The notes under the pieces: generated by a model | Database searches by the model: none | Seen by the model: only the letters and a program-made list of their open reading frames with translations | What the model was told of the DNA's origin: nothing | Made by a program: the position numbers and the translations under genes | Origin: Actinomadura xylanilytica | GTDB lineage: Bacteria; Actinomycetota; Actinomycetes; Streptosporangiales; Streptosporangiaceae | Direction of reading: 5' to 3' | DNA: 64,000 nucleotides | NCBI RefSeq assembly: GCF_030283145.1 | Contig: NZ_JASNWE010000004.1 | Span: forward strand, 372,001-436,000 | Part shown: piece after piece, positions 1-7,769 of the stretch | Position numbering within the stretch: the stretch's first letter is position 1 | Layout: every line of letters begins with the position of its first letter

Positions 1-959
1 GGCGCGGCGGCCTCGAGCTGGGACAGCGCACCCGCCAGCAGCTCGTCGGCGCGCCGGACGGCCCAGGCCCGTCCGCCGGCGGCCTCGGTCAGCGTCGCCG
101 CGCGGGCCGGTTCGTCGCCGGTCAGGGGCCGGTCGCGCAGGTAGAGGGCGGACAGTTCGGCCCCGGCGGGGGTACCGGAGGTGAGCGCCGCGACCACCGG
201 GAGGGACTTCTTCCGGTTGCGCAGGTCGGAATGGACGGGTTTGCCGGTGACGTCCGGGTCGCCCCAGATGCCGAGCAGGTCGTCGATGAGCTGGAAGGCC
301 AGCCCGAGCCGCTCGCCGAAGGCGCGCAGCCGGTCGACCTGCTCGCTGGTGCCGCCGCCGTACACGGCGCCGAGGGCGCACGCGCAGCCGAGGAGCGCAC
401 CGGTCTTGCGGCCGGCCATCCGCAGGCACTCGTCGACCGTCACGTCGGAGCGCTCCTCGAACGACATGTCCGAGCTCTGCCCCTCCACCAGCTCCAGCAC
501 GGCGGCGCTGAGGACGCGGACCCCCCGGGCCGCGGCGGGGCACCGCTCGTCGGCGACGACCTCGAACGCCGCGGCGAGCAGGGCGTCACCGGCGAGGATC
601 GCCGCGCTCGTGCCGAACACGCTCCACGCGGTCGGACGGTGCCGGCGGGTGAGGTCCTCGTCCATCACGTCGTCGTGCAGCAGCGAGAAGTTGTGCGTCA
701 GCTCGACCCCCAGCGCGGCCGGCAGCGCCGCCGCCGCCGTGCCGCCGACCGCACCGGCCGCCAGCAGCGTCAACGCCGGCCGGATGGCCTTGCCCCCGCC
801 GCCGCCCGACTCGTCCTGCCAGCCGAAGTGGTACTCGGCGATGCGCCGCATCGACTCGGGCAGGGCGTCGACCGCGGAGCGCAGCGCGGGGTCGACCAGC
901 CCGCGGCTCCAGGCCAGCACCTCGGCCGCGGAACGGGCCGTCTCCCGGGTGGACGCCAT
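1..959 (-). CDS. Polyprenyl diphosphate synthase, probable family 2 encapsulin cargo (3' end off window)
   Basis: All-alpha isoprenyl diphosphate synthase that would condense IPP with allylic diphosphates to make FPP or GGPP. I read about 319 residues from an ATG at 959, and the C-terminus lies beyond the left edge. Visible motifs are GKAIRPALTLL (IPP-binding Lys/Arg near residue 56), the first Asp-rich motif in LLHDDVMDED (near 95), and the second in LIDDLLGIWGD (near 220). Both metal sites are intact, so it should be active. It starts 14 bp after the stop of shell protein B and is the last visible gene of the encapsulin/terpene cyclase operon. Polyprenyl transferases are known cargo partners of family 2B encapsulins, so local supply of substrate to the cyclase is a reasonable inference. 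Chain length cannot be fixed from sequence alone. Confidence 0.9.
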   Translation of the reverse strand, partial: MASTRETARSAAEVLAWSRGLVDPALRSAVDALPESMRRIAEYHFGWQDESGGGGGKAIRPALTLLAAGAVGGTAAAALPAALGVELTHNFSLLHDDVMDEDLTRRHRPTAWSVFGTSAAILAGDALLAAAFEVVADERCPAAARGVRVLSAAVLELVEGQSSDMSFEERSDVTVDECLRMAGRKTGALLGCACALGAVYGGGTSEQVDRLRAFGERLGLAFQLIDDLLGIWGDPDVTGKPVHSDLRNRKKSLPVVAALTSGTPAGAELSALYLRDRPLTGDEPARAATLTEAAGGRAWAVRRADELLAGALSQLEAAA

Positions 960-973
960 GTCGGTCCCCCCTC

Positions 974-2344
974 TCACCTGGCGATCTCCACGTTCTCCAG
1001 GACGCCGAGGGCGTCGGGGACCAGGATCGCGGCCGAGTAGTAGGCGCTCACCAGGTAGGACAGGATCGCCTTGTCGCTGATCCCGGTGAACCGCACCGAC
1101 AGGCCCGGCTGCACCTCGTCGGCCATCCCGGTGCGGTGCAGCCCGACCACGCCCTGGTCGGACTCCCCGGTGCGCAACACCAGGATCGAGCTGGTGCCGG
1201 ACGGGGTGACCGGGATCTTGTCGCACGGGTAGATCGGCACGCCGCGCCACGCCTGGACGGTCCGTCCCTGCGACTGGACCGTGGCCGCGTAGACGCCGCG
1301 CCGGGTGCACTCGCGGCCGAACGCGGCGATGGTGCGGGGGTGGGCGAGGAAGAACCGCGACCCGCGACGCCGGGACAGCAGATCGTCCAGGTCGTCGGGG
1401 GTGGGCGGGCCGCCGCGGGTCTGGATCCGCTGCCGCAGGTCGGCGTTGTGCAGCAGCCCGAAGTCGCGGTTGTTGATCAGTTCGTGCTCCTGGCGTTCGC
1501 GGATCTCCTCGATGGTCAGCCGGAGCTGCTGCTCGAGCTGGTTCATCGGTTGGTTGTAGAGATCGGCGACGCGGGTGTGCACCCGGAGCAGCGTCTGGGT
1601 GACCGCCAGCTCGTACTCCCGCGGGGACGCCTCGTAGTCGACGAACGTGCCGGGCAGCGACGGTTCGCCGTCGTGCCCCGCCGCCAGGTCGATCGCCGAC
1701 TCGCCCTGCTTGTTCTGCGGCCGGACGGGGGCGCGCAGGTACGCGTCCAGGTGCGCGCGGAGCGTCTCGGACCGGCCGGTCAGCTCGCCGATGGCGTCCC
1801 GGGAGAGCGTCAGCACCGTGCAGGGGGTGAGCGCGCGGAGCGCGTGCCCCCACTCCTCGGCCGTGCCGAGCAGCGCCCGGTCGCCGAAGAACTCCCCGTC
1901 GGCGAGGACGCCCAGCGCGGTCTCGTCGCCGTACTCGCCGGTGCCGACCTGCGCGACCTTGCCGTGCGCGATGAGGAACACCTGGTCGAGGGGCCCGCCG
2001 GGCTGCACGATGACCTCGCCGGGCGCGTACTCCCGCTGGACGAACCGCTCGGCGATGCCCTCCAGGACCGCGGGGTCGTCGAGGCCGCGCAGCGGGGGCA
2101 GCTCGGCCAGCTCGGGCGGGACGACGCGGACCCGCGCGCCGATGTTCACGAACGTCACCCGGCCGTCGCCGAGCTGGTACGTCAGCCGCCGGTTGACGCG
2201 ATAGGTGCCGCCCCCGGCCCGCACCCACGGCAGCACCCGCAGCAGCCACCGCGGCGTGATGCCCTGCATCTGCGGTACGGACTTGGTGGTCGTCGCGAGA
2301 TTGCGCGCCGCCGCCGTACTCAGGCTCAACTGCTGCTCCGTCAT
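974..2344 (-). CDS. Family 2B encapsulin shell protein with inserted cyclic-nucleotide-binding-like domain (shell B)
   Basis: 456 residues. The N-terminus MTEQQLSLSTAAARNL, the middle part YEASPREYELAVTQTLLRVH and the C-terminal VSAYYSAAILVPDALGVLE are hallmarks of the HK97-fold shell proteins of CNBD-containing family 2B encapsulins. A cAMP-receptor-like beta-roll domain (about residues 85-205, with FVQREYAPGEVI, FLIAHGKV and GEFFGDRALLG) sits in the N-terminal half. In classical CRP domains an Arg in the phosphate-binding cassette holds the cyclic phosphate. Here the segment after RALLG reads TAEEWGHALRAL and I see no clear equivalent, so ligand binding is doubtful. The ATG overlaps the cyclase stop by 4 nt (ATGA). 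It is a paralogue of the gene at 4751-6148, which suggests a two-component shell. Function is by family recognition. Confidence 0.93.
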   Translation of the reverse strand: MTEQQLSLSTAAARNLATTTKSVPQMQGITPRWLLRVLPWVRAGGGTYRVNRRLTYQLGDGRVTFVNIGARVRVVPPELAELPPLRGLDDPAVLEGIAERFVQREYAPGEVIVQPGGPLDQVFLIAHGKVAQVGTGEYGDETALGVLADGEFFGDRALLGTAEEWGHALRALTPCTVLTLSRDAIGELTGRSETLRAHLDAYLRAPVRPQNKQGESAIDLAAGHDGEPSLPGTFVDYEASPREYELAVTQTLLRVHTRVADLYNQPMNQLEQQLRLTIEEIRERQEHELINNRDFGLLHNADLRQRIQTRGGPPTPDDLDDLLSRRRGSRFFLAHPRTIAAFGRECTRRGVYAATVQSQGRTVQAWRGVPIYPCDKIPVTPSGTSSILVLRTGESDQGVVGLHRTGMADEVQPGLSVRFTGISDKAILSYLVSAYYSAAILVPDALGVLENVEIAR

Positions 2345-4779
2345 GAACCGCGACCTCCCGGCATCGTTGAGTGCTTAGGTGAGTGGAGCGCCCCCTTGAA
2401 CGCCCCCAGATCCGCCGCCGAGGTACCGAGCCCCACCGGCCCTCCGAGCCCCTTCGGCCCGGCGGACCCGGTCGACCCGCTGAGCACGGTCGGCCCGCCG
2501 GGCGCTGTGGGCTTGGTGCGTGCCGGCCGGGTGCCCGGCCCGCCGCCTCCACCGGGGGGCGGAGGGACGCGGGGGCGGCGGGGCGGAGCGTGGGTGGACC
2601 GGTGGCGCGCGAGGGCCGGGGACGCGGACCCGGACGCGGACCCGGACGGGGACCCGGACGGGGACCCGGACGGGGCGCGGTAGCGGCCGGTGGTGGCCGC
2701 CCATTCCAGGTCGCCGGCCATCCAGCGGCGGAGGCCCTCGATGTGGCCGGTCAGGCGATCGCGGGCGGCGGGGTCGAGGCCGTCGGTCAGCGCGGGCAGT
2801 TCGGCCGTGACGATGCGGTCGAACTCGCGGGTGCGCGCGGCGGCCAGGTCGCCGACGATCTCGGCCGCGCGGCGCGGGCCGCAGCCGAGGAAGCCCGCGA
2901 CGGCGAGCACGGCGTTGTCGAGCTCGTCGCCGTCCTCGACCTCCCTCCGGTACGCCAGCAGGTCGTGGTGCAGGCCGCCGACGTCGGCGAAGGCGTCGAC
3001 CAGGGCCCGCATCGGGCCGGTGCTCAGCACAGCGGCCGGGACCTCGTCCTGGAGGCAGTGCCGCAGCAGGCCGGTCGAGAATTCGGCTCCGCCGGTGGTG
3101 CGGCGCATCTCGATGTGGTCGACGGGGTCGGGGACCCGGCGCTGGGCGTGCCCGGCCAGCTCCCACAGCCGGCTCCCGACGAAGCGGCCCACCACGGCGG
3201 CGAACTCACGGCGGTCGGCCACCGTCATCGCCGGGGCGGTACGGGCCCACAGGTCGGCCAGCGCCCGTTCGGCCGGGGCCGCCGGGACGGCCCCGGCGGC
3301 CGGGTCGGCCGGCATGAACTCCGCCAGCCGCGCGACGAAGGCCCTGGCACCGACGGCGTCGCAGGCGCGCGTGAACCGTTCGGCGAACAGGTCGTCGACG
3401 TAGAAGCCCCACAGGTGCCAGTCGTTGACCAGCTCCAGCCCGGCGCCGGACGCGTCGGGATGGGTCAGCGCGGCGAACAGCCCGTAGTCGGCGGCGTCGA
3501 ACGCGTCGCGGTCCCAGCCGCCCTGGTCGAGCAGGCCCATCTCGGCCGCCCAGGTCCCGGCGTGCGCCCGGACGGCGTCCACGCGCGGGTTGAGCCGCGC
3601 GCCGTACGGGACGGTGAGCCGGGGGGCCTCGAAGGGTTCGGCGGCCGTGCGCGCGGCGGCCGGGGGGCCGCCGCGCGGGGGACGCTCGGGCACGCGGGGC
3701 CGGACGGCCGAGGTGCCGAGCCCGAGGGGCCCGGACGGCAGCGGCCGGCCGGCCCCCTCGGCTCCCCGGTCCGTGTAGCGGCCGGACCGCAGATGCCACG
3801 CGTGTGCGCCCGACTGCCAGTCTTGGAGGCCCCGGACGTACCTGAGCACGCCGAGCCGCGCCTCGGGCGTCGGCGCGTGCTCGTCGAGCAGCGGGGGCAG
3901 CTCGGTGCCGGCGGTGTTCTCGAACTGCCGCAGCCGCGAGGTCAGCAGGTCGTTGACCGTGTCGGCGGCCCGCTGCGGACCGACGTCGAAGAACCTCTGC
4001 ACGACCAGCACGCCGTTGTTGAGCTCGTCCTCCTCCTCGGTCTCGCGCCGATAGGAGAACAGGTCGTTGCGCAGGTGCACGGCGTCGGCGAACGTGTCCT
4101 TGAGCACGCGCAGCGGACGGGTCGCGGCGATCCCGGCCGGCAGCTCGGCGCCGAGGGCGACCTCGACGAGGTCGGCCGACCAGGGCGCGCCGCCGACCTT
4201 GCGGCGCATCTGGACGTAGTCGATCGGGTTGGGCACCCGCCCCTCGTCGATGTTGGACAGCTCCCAGAGCGACTCCTGGAGCAGGTTGCGGGTGCTCTCG
4301 GCGAACCGTGCGCGCCACTGCCCCGACATGAGCGGGACGGTGCGCGCCCATAGGTCGGCGAGGCCCCGTTCGACCGGGTCGCGTGGCTCGGCCGGGGGCG
4401 CCTCGCCCGGGTCCGCCGGCATGAACGAGGGCAGCCGCGCCAGGTACGCGCGGGCGCCCGCCATGTCGCGGGGGCGTTTGTAGTGCTCCAGGAAGTGGTC
4501 GTCGAAGTAGAACACCCAGACGTACCAGTCGTTCACCAGGTCGAGAACGGGGGCGGGGGCGTCGGGGTGGGTGTAGGCGGTGAGCAGGGCGTAGTCGTGG
4601 GCGGCGTAGTCCTGCTCGGTCCAGATGAGGGGGGCGGCGCCGTCCGTGGGGAGGACGCCCATATCGCGGGCCCACCGCGCGGAGTGCGCGCGGCTGCGTT
4701 CCAGGTGCGGGTTCAGCCGCGCCGGATGCGGCAGGTGGAAGTCGGGGAGGTCAAAGGGCGGCACTGGCCGCACCGCCAT
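2341..4779 (-). CDS. Two-domain germacradienol/geosmin-synthase-like terpene cyclase, probable encapsulin cargo
   Basis: 812 residues with two class I terpene cyclase domains. Domain 1 (about 10-340) has DDHFLE at 93-98 and a full NSE triad, N238-S242-E246 in NDLFSYRRE, and closely resembles the germacradienol-forming half of geosmin synthases. Domain 2 (about 385-700) keeps DDLFAE at 462-467, but its NSE segment reads HDLLAYRRE (605-613), so N is H and S is A. A Pro/Gly-rich linker (340-385) and a disordered Ser/Gly/Pro tail (701-812) each carry GP(L/V)GLGTSA (350-359 and 780-789). It is longer than Streptomyces geosmin synthase (about 726 residues). The gene overlaps shell A by 29 nt upstream and shell B by 4 nt downstream, which fits co-translation and loading into the shell. 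The product is uncertain: geosmin needs a working second domain, so germacradienol or another sesquiterpenoid is possible. Confidence 0.9.
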   Translation of the reverse strand: MAVRPVPPFDLPDFHLPHPARLNPHLERSRAHSARWARDMGVLPTDGAAPLIWTEQDYAAHDYALLTAYTHPDAPAPVLDLVNDWYVWVFYFDDHFLEHYKRPRDMAGARAYLARLPSFMPADPGEAPPAEPRDPVERGLADLWARTVPLMSGQWRARFAESTRNLLQESLWELSNIDEGRVPNPIDYVQMRRKVGGAPWSADLVEVALGAELPAGIAATRPLRVLKDTFADAVHLRNDLFSYRRETEEEDELNNGVLVVQRFFDVGPQRAADTVNDLLTSRLRQFENTAGTELPPLLDEHAPTPEARLGVLRYVRGLQDWQSGAHAWHLRSGRYTDRGAEGAGRPLPSGPLGLGTSAVRPRVPERPPRGGPPAAARTAAEPFEAPRLTVPYGARLNPRVDAVRAHAGTWAAEMGLLDQGGWDRDAFDAADYGLFAALTHPDASGAGLELVNDWHLWGFYVDDLFAERFTRACDAVGARAFVARLAEFMPADPAAGAVPAAPAERALADLWARTAPAMTVADRREFAAVVGRFVGSRLWELAGHAQRRVPDPVDHIEMRRTTGGAEFSTGLLRHCLQDEVPAAVLSTGPMRALVDAFADVGGLHHDLLAYRREVEDGDELDNAVLAVAGFLGCGPRRAAEIVGDLAAARTREFDRIVTAELPALTDGLDPAARDRLTGHIEGLRRWMAGDLEWAATTGRYRAPSGSPSGSPSGSASGSASPALARHRSTHAPPRRPRVPPPPGGGGGPGTRPARTKPTAPGGPTVLSGSTGSAGPKGLGGPVGLGTSAADLGAFKGALHSPKHSTMPGGRGS

Positions 4780-6148
4780 GCGCGATCTCGACGCTCTCCA
4801 GGATGCCGAGCGCGTCCGGCACCAGGACGGCGGCCGAGTAGTAGGCGCTGACGAGGTAGGAGATGAGCGCCTTGTCGTCGATGCCCATGAAGCGGACCGA
4901 CAGGCCGGGCTGGAACTCGTCCGGGATGCCGGTCTGGTGCAGCCCGACGACGCCCTGGTCGGACTCGCCGGTGCGCATCAGCAGCACCGAGCTGGTCCGG
5001 GTCGGGCTGATCGGGATCTTGTTGCTCGGGAAGATCGGGACGCCGCGCCAGGCCGGGACCTTGCTGCCCTGCACGTCGACGCTCTCGGGGTAGACGCCGC
5101 GCGCGCTGCACTCGCGGCCGAACGCCGCGATCGTCTTCGGGTGGGCGAGGAAGAACGCCGGGTCCTTCCAGACGAGGGTGAGCAGGTCGTCCATGTCGTC
5201 GGGGGTGGGCGGCCCGGTGCGGGTGTGGATGCGCTGGGTGAGGTCGGCGTTGTGCAGCAGCCCGAAGTCGCGGCTGTTGATCAGCTCCTGCTCCTGCCGC
5301 TCGCGCAGCGCCTCGATGGTCAGCCTGAGCTGCTGCTCGACCTGGTCCATCGGCTCGTTGTAGAGGTCGGCGACCCGGGAGTGGACCCGCAGCACGGTCT
5401 GGGCGACGCTCAGCTCGTACTCGCGCGGCGAGCCCTCGTAGTCGACGAAAGTGCCGGGCAGGGACGGCTCACCGGAGTGCCCGGAGGCCAGCTCGATCGC
5501 GGCTTCGCCGTGCTCGTCCTGCGCGCGCTCGGGCCGCTCGCGGAAGTCGGCGATGTGCGCCTGGAGCTCCTCGGAGCGGCCCAGGACCTCCCGGAACTCC
5601 CCTTCGGACAGGGTGAGCAGCGTGCAGGCGGTCACCGCCCTGACGGTGTGGTCCCAGTCGGGCTGCTCGCCGAGCAGCGCCCCGTGGCCGAAGAACTCGC
5701 CGCCGGCGAGCACGCCCAGCAGGGCGTCGTCGCCGTACTCACCGGTGGCGATCCGGTTGAGCTTGCCGTGCGCGATCAGGAAGACCTGGTCGACCGGCCG
5801 GCCCTGCTCGACGATGACGTCGCCGGGCGCGTACTCGCGCTGGACGAAGCGGCCGGCGAGGCCCTCCAGCACCGGCTCGTCCTCGAAGCCGCGCAGGGGC
5901 GGCAGCTCGCCGAGCTCGCGCGGGACGACGCGGACGTCGGCGCCGGTGGTCACGAACGTGATCCGCCCGTCGCCGACCATGTAGCTGAGCCGGCGGTTGA
6001 CCCGGTAGGCGCCGCCGGCCGCCTGCACCCAGGGCAGCAGCTTGAGCAGCCACCGGGAGGAGATGCCCTGCATCTGGGGGACGGACTTGGTCGTCGTCGC
6101 GAGATTGCGTGCCGCCGCCGTACCCAGGCTCAACTGCTGTTCCGTCAC
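4751..6148 (-). CDS. Family 2B encapsulin shell protein with inserted cyclic-nucleotide-binding-like domain (shell A)
   Basis: 465 residues from a GTG at 6148, chosen because the resulting start (V/M)TEQQLSLGTAAARNL aligns exactly with its paralogue at 974-2344. Upstream in-frame GTGs at 6157 and 6160 would add 3-4 residues. It has the same layout: HK97-type N-arm, CRP-like beta-roll (FVQREYAPGDVIVEQG, FLIAHGKLNRI, GEFFGHGALLGEQ) and capsid-fold remainder ending in LVPDALGILESVEIAH. As in the other copy, the phosphate-binding Arg of true cAMP sites is not obvious. It is the first gene of the minus-strand operon shell A - terpene cyclase - shell B - polyprenyl synthase, and its 3' end overlaps the cyclase start. 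Two co-transcribed family 2B shells that co-assemble around a terpene cyclase are known from 2-methylisoborneol systems. Confidence 0.92.
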   Translation of the reverse strand: MTEQQLSLGTAAARNLATTTKSVPQMQGISSRWLLKLLPWVQAAGGAYRVNRRLSYMVGDGRITFVTTGADVRVVPRELGELPPLRGFEDEPVLEGLAGRFVQREYAPGDVIVEQGRPVDQVFLIAHGKLNRIATGEYGDDALLGVLAGGEFFGHGALLGEQPDWDHTVRAVTACTLLTLSEGEFREVLGRSEELQAHIADFRERPERAQDEHGEAAIELASGHSGEPSLPGTFVDYEGSPREYELSVAQTVLRVHSRVADLYNEPMDQVEQQLRLTIEALRERQEQELINSRDFGLLHNADLTQRIHTRTGPPTPDDMDDLLTLVWKDPAFFLAHPKTIAAFGRECSARGVYPESVDVQGSKVPAWRGVPIFPSNKIPISPTRTSSVLLMRTGESDQGVVGLHQTGIPDEFQPGLSVRFMGIDDKALISYLVSAYYSAAVLVPDALGILESVEIAHGGAASAAL

Positions 6149-6187
6149 GATCCACACCACCGATTCCGTTGCTGCCGACAGAAATGG

Positions 6188-6202
6188 TCGCTCTGAGAGC
6201 GA
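6188..6202. repeat. Perfect 15-nt palindrome in the leader of the encapsulin operon
   Basis: TCGCTCT-G-AGAGCGA is a perfect inverted repeat with 7-nt arms around one base, 40 bp upstream of the chosen start of shell A and downstream of the proposed promoter. It could be an operator or a short RNA hairpin in the 5' leader. No matching regulator is encoded nearby. Confidence 0.45.
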
Positions 6203-6277
6203 ATGGAAGAATCAGCGGAATGGACACTCATGTTCGATGGTGTCCTTTATGTACACATGCATTTCCCGCCGCCAGAG

Positions 6278-6307
6278 ACGCTACCCATGGTAATCACTTG
6301 ATCGCAA
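6278..6307 (-). promoter_or_regulatory. Possible promoter of the encapsulin operon
   Basis: Read on the minus strand there is TTGCGA (6302-6307), an 18-nt spacer and TAGCGT (6278-6283). This resembles a vegetative actinobacterial -35/-10 pair. It lies in the only AT-richer stretch between the divergent epoxide hydrolase and shell A, leaving a leader of about 120 nt. Pattern-based only. Confidence 0.35.
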
Positions 6308-6436
6308 TGAGAGAGTTCCCTTACTTTGCCCGCACCGGCCGCCACGCCGGGAGGCCCTTGCGGGAACGGGGACCGGGCCCGCGCCGGGGGGTATGGCGGA
6401 CGGCTGGCGACCGCCACTCCCCCTAACGTCCCTGAC

Positions 6437-7576
6437 ATGCGAGAAGACGAAATCCACCCGTTCCACATAGAGATCCCGCAGGCCGATCTGGACGACCTGC
6501 GCGACCGCCTCGCCCGGACCCGCCGGCCCGATGAGATTCCCGGTGTCGGTTGGTCATACGGCACCGCCGGCGACTATGTCCAGGACATGGCCGAGTACTG
6601 GCGGACGGAGTACGACTGGCGGCGGCACGAGGCCGAACTGAACGCCTTCCCGCAGTTCACCACCGTGATCTCCGGGCAGAATGTGCACTTCCTCCACGTC
6701 CGCTCGCCGGAGCCGGACGCCCTGCCGCTGCTCCTCACGCACGGCTGGCCGGGATCGGCCGCCGACTTCCTGAAGGTGATCGGACCGCTGACCGACCCTC
6801 GTGCCCACGGCGGGGACGCCTCGGACGCGTTCCACGTCGTCGCCCCGTCCATCCCGGGGTACGGGTTCTCCGGCCCGACGCGCGAGACGGGCTGGGGCGT
6901 CGCGCGCGTGGCGCGGGCGTGGGCGGAGCTGATGCGCCGGCTCGGATACGAGCGGTACGGGGCGCAGGGCGGCGACTTCGGTTCGATCATCTCCCCAGAG
7001 CTCGCCCGTGCCGAGCCCGACCGGGTGGCCGGTGTGCACGTCAACGCGCTGGTGACGACGCCGTCCAGGGATCCGGCCGACCTGGAGGGCCTGTCCGAGG
7101 CGGAGCTGGCACGGATGGCGGGTATCGAGCGCTGGCACCGTGAACTGTCCGGCTACGCGATGATCCAGGGAACCCGTCCGCAGACGCTGGCGTATGCCCT
7201 GGTCGACTCCCCTGTAGGGCAGCTCGCCTGGTACGCCGACTGGTACGCGGGCCATGGCGACAAGATCGGCGCGCTCGACCGGGACACGATCCTCACCGCC
7301 GTGACGGTCTCCTGGCTGACCGGCACGGCCGGTTCCTCAGCCCGCCTCTACCGGGAGAGCGCCGCCGCATGGGGACCGGCGCCCGAGCCGTCACCGGTCC
7401 CTGTAGGCGTGGCCGTCTTCGCGGGCGACTCGACCGTCCGGCGGTTCGCGGAGCGCGCGCACCGAGTCACACGGTGGACCGAGTTCGACTCCGGAGGCCA
7501 CTTCGCCGCCCTGGAGGTCCCCGATCTGCTGGTCGCGGACGTGCGCGCGTTCTTCGCCGGCCTGCGCCGCTCCTGA
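6437..7576 (+). CDS. Epoxide hydrolase, alpha/beta-hydrolase fold
   Basis: 379 residues from the ATG at 6437, where the conserved N-terminal epoxide-hydrolase cap (IHPFHIEIPQADLDDLRDRL) begins. An earlier in-frame ATG at 6326 would add a low-complexity extension without homology. The core has the oxyanion-hole HGWPG (102-106), the nucleophile in GGDFGS (Asp180; family consensus GGDWG) and the catalytic His in SGGHFAALE (about 355). Enzymes of this group open epoxides to trans-diols through an aspartyl ester. It is divergent from the encapsulin operon. An action on a terpene epoxide is possible but unsupported. There is no clear ribosome-binding site before the start, so a leaderless or short-leader transcript is likely. 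Confidence 0.88.
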   Translation: MREDEIHPFHIEIPQADLDDLRDRLARTRRPDEIPGVGWSYGTAGDYVQDMAEYWRTEYDWRRHEAELNAFPQFTTVISGQNVHFLHVRSPEPDALPLLLTHGWPGSAADFLKVIGPLTDPRAHGGDASDAFHVVAPSIPGYGFSGPTRETGWGVARVARAWAELMRRLGYERYGAQGGDFGSIISPELARAEPDRVAGVHVNALVTTPSRDPADLEGLSEAELARMAGIERWHRELSGYAMIQGTRPQTLAYALVDSPVGQLAWYADWYAGHGDKIGALDRDTILTAVTVSWLTGTAGSSARLYRESAAAWGPAPEPSPVPVGVAVFAGDSTVRRFAERAHRVTRWTEFDSGGHFAALEVPDLLVADVRAFFAGLRRS

Positions 7577-7643
7577 CCGTCCAGCCGGACGACCTGCACT
7601 TTTACCCTCTTTAAGGTTTATTCCCAGGTCAGGAGGGTCGAAA

Positions 7644-7657
7644 GTGATACACATCAC
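7644..7657. promoter_or_regulatory. Crp-like palindrome GTGA-N6-TCAC
   Basis: GTGATACACATCAC has perfect 5-nt arms GTGAT/ATCAC around four bases, and matches the core half-sites of Crp-family operators (TGTGA-N6-TCACA). It sits just downstream of an AT-rich stretch (TTTAAGGTTTATT, 7610-7622) that could hold a -10 element. It overlaps the start of a small ORF. Binding is inferred from pattern only. Confidence 0.35.
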
Positions 7658-7769
7658 CGTCCGGAACGGCTCCGGCTCGGAAGGATCGGCCGCACCGCGG
7701 GTGTTGGGCGAAGTGAAGATCGGGTCCGCTCTCGGAAGGACCCGCCCCCCGGAAGGAGGCCCACAGTGA
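7644..7769 (+). CDS. Small ORF of 41 codons with strong ribosome-binding site
   Basis: GTG start preceded by AGGAGG (7631-7636), 7 nt away. It encodes VIHITVRNGSGSEG... (41 residues), polar and Gly/Pro-rich, with no recognisable domain. Its TGA overlaps the next small ORF's GTG as GTGA, a typical coupling arrangement. The first 14 nt of the ORF also form a GTGA-N6-TCAC palindrome like a Crp site, so this may be regulatory DNA rather than a gene. I know no homologue. Confidence 0.35.
   Translation: MIHITVRNGSGSEGSAAPRVLGEVKIGSALGRTRPPEGGPQ

Noticed and set aside
2383..4353. A 656-codon plus-strand frame opposite the terpene cyclase
   Set aside because: It is a mirror frame of a gene with conserved motifs, has low-complexity composition and no ribosome-binding site.
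2341..4779. Plain annotation as geosmin synthase
   Set aside because: The first domain fits, but the second domain has lost N and S of the NSE triad, so geosmin formation cannot be assumed.
6326..6436. N-terminal extension of the epoxide hydrolase from the ATG at 6326
   Set aside because: The added 37 residues are Gly/Pro/Ala-rich with no family match; conserved sequence starts right at the 6437 ATG.
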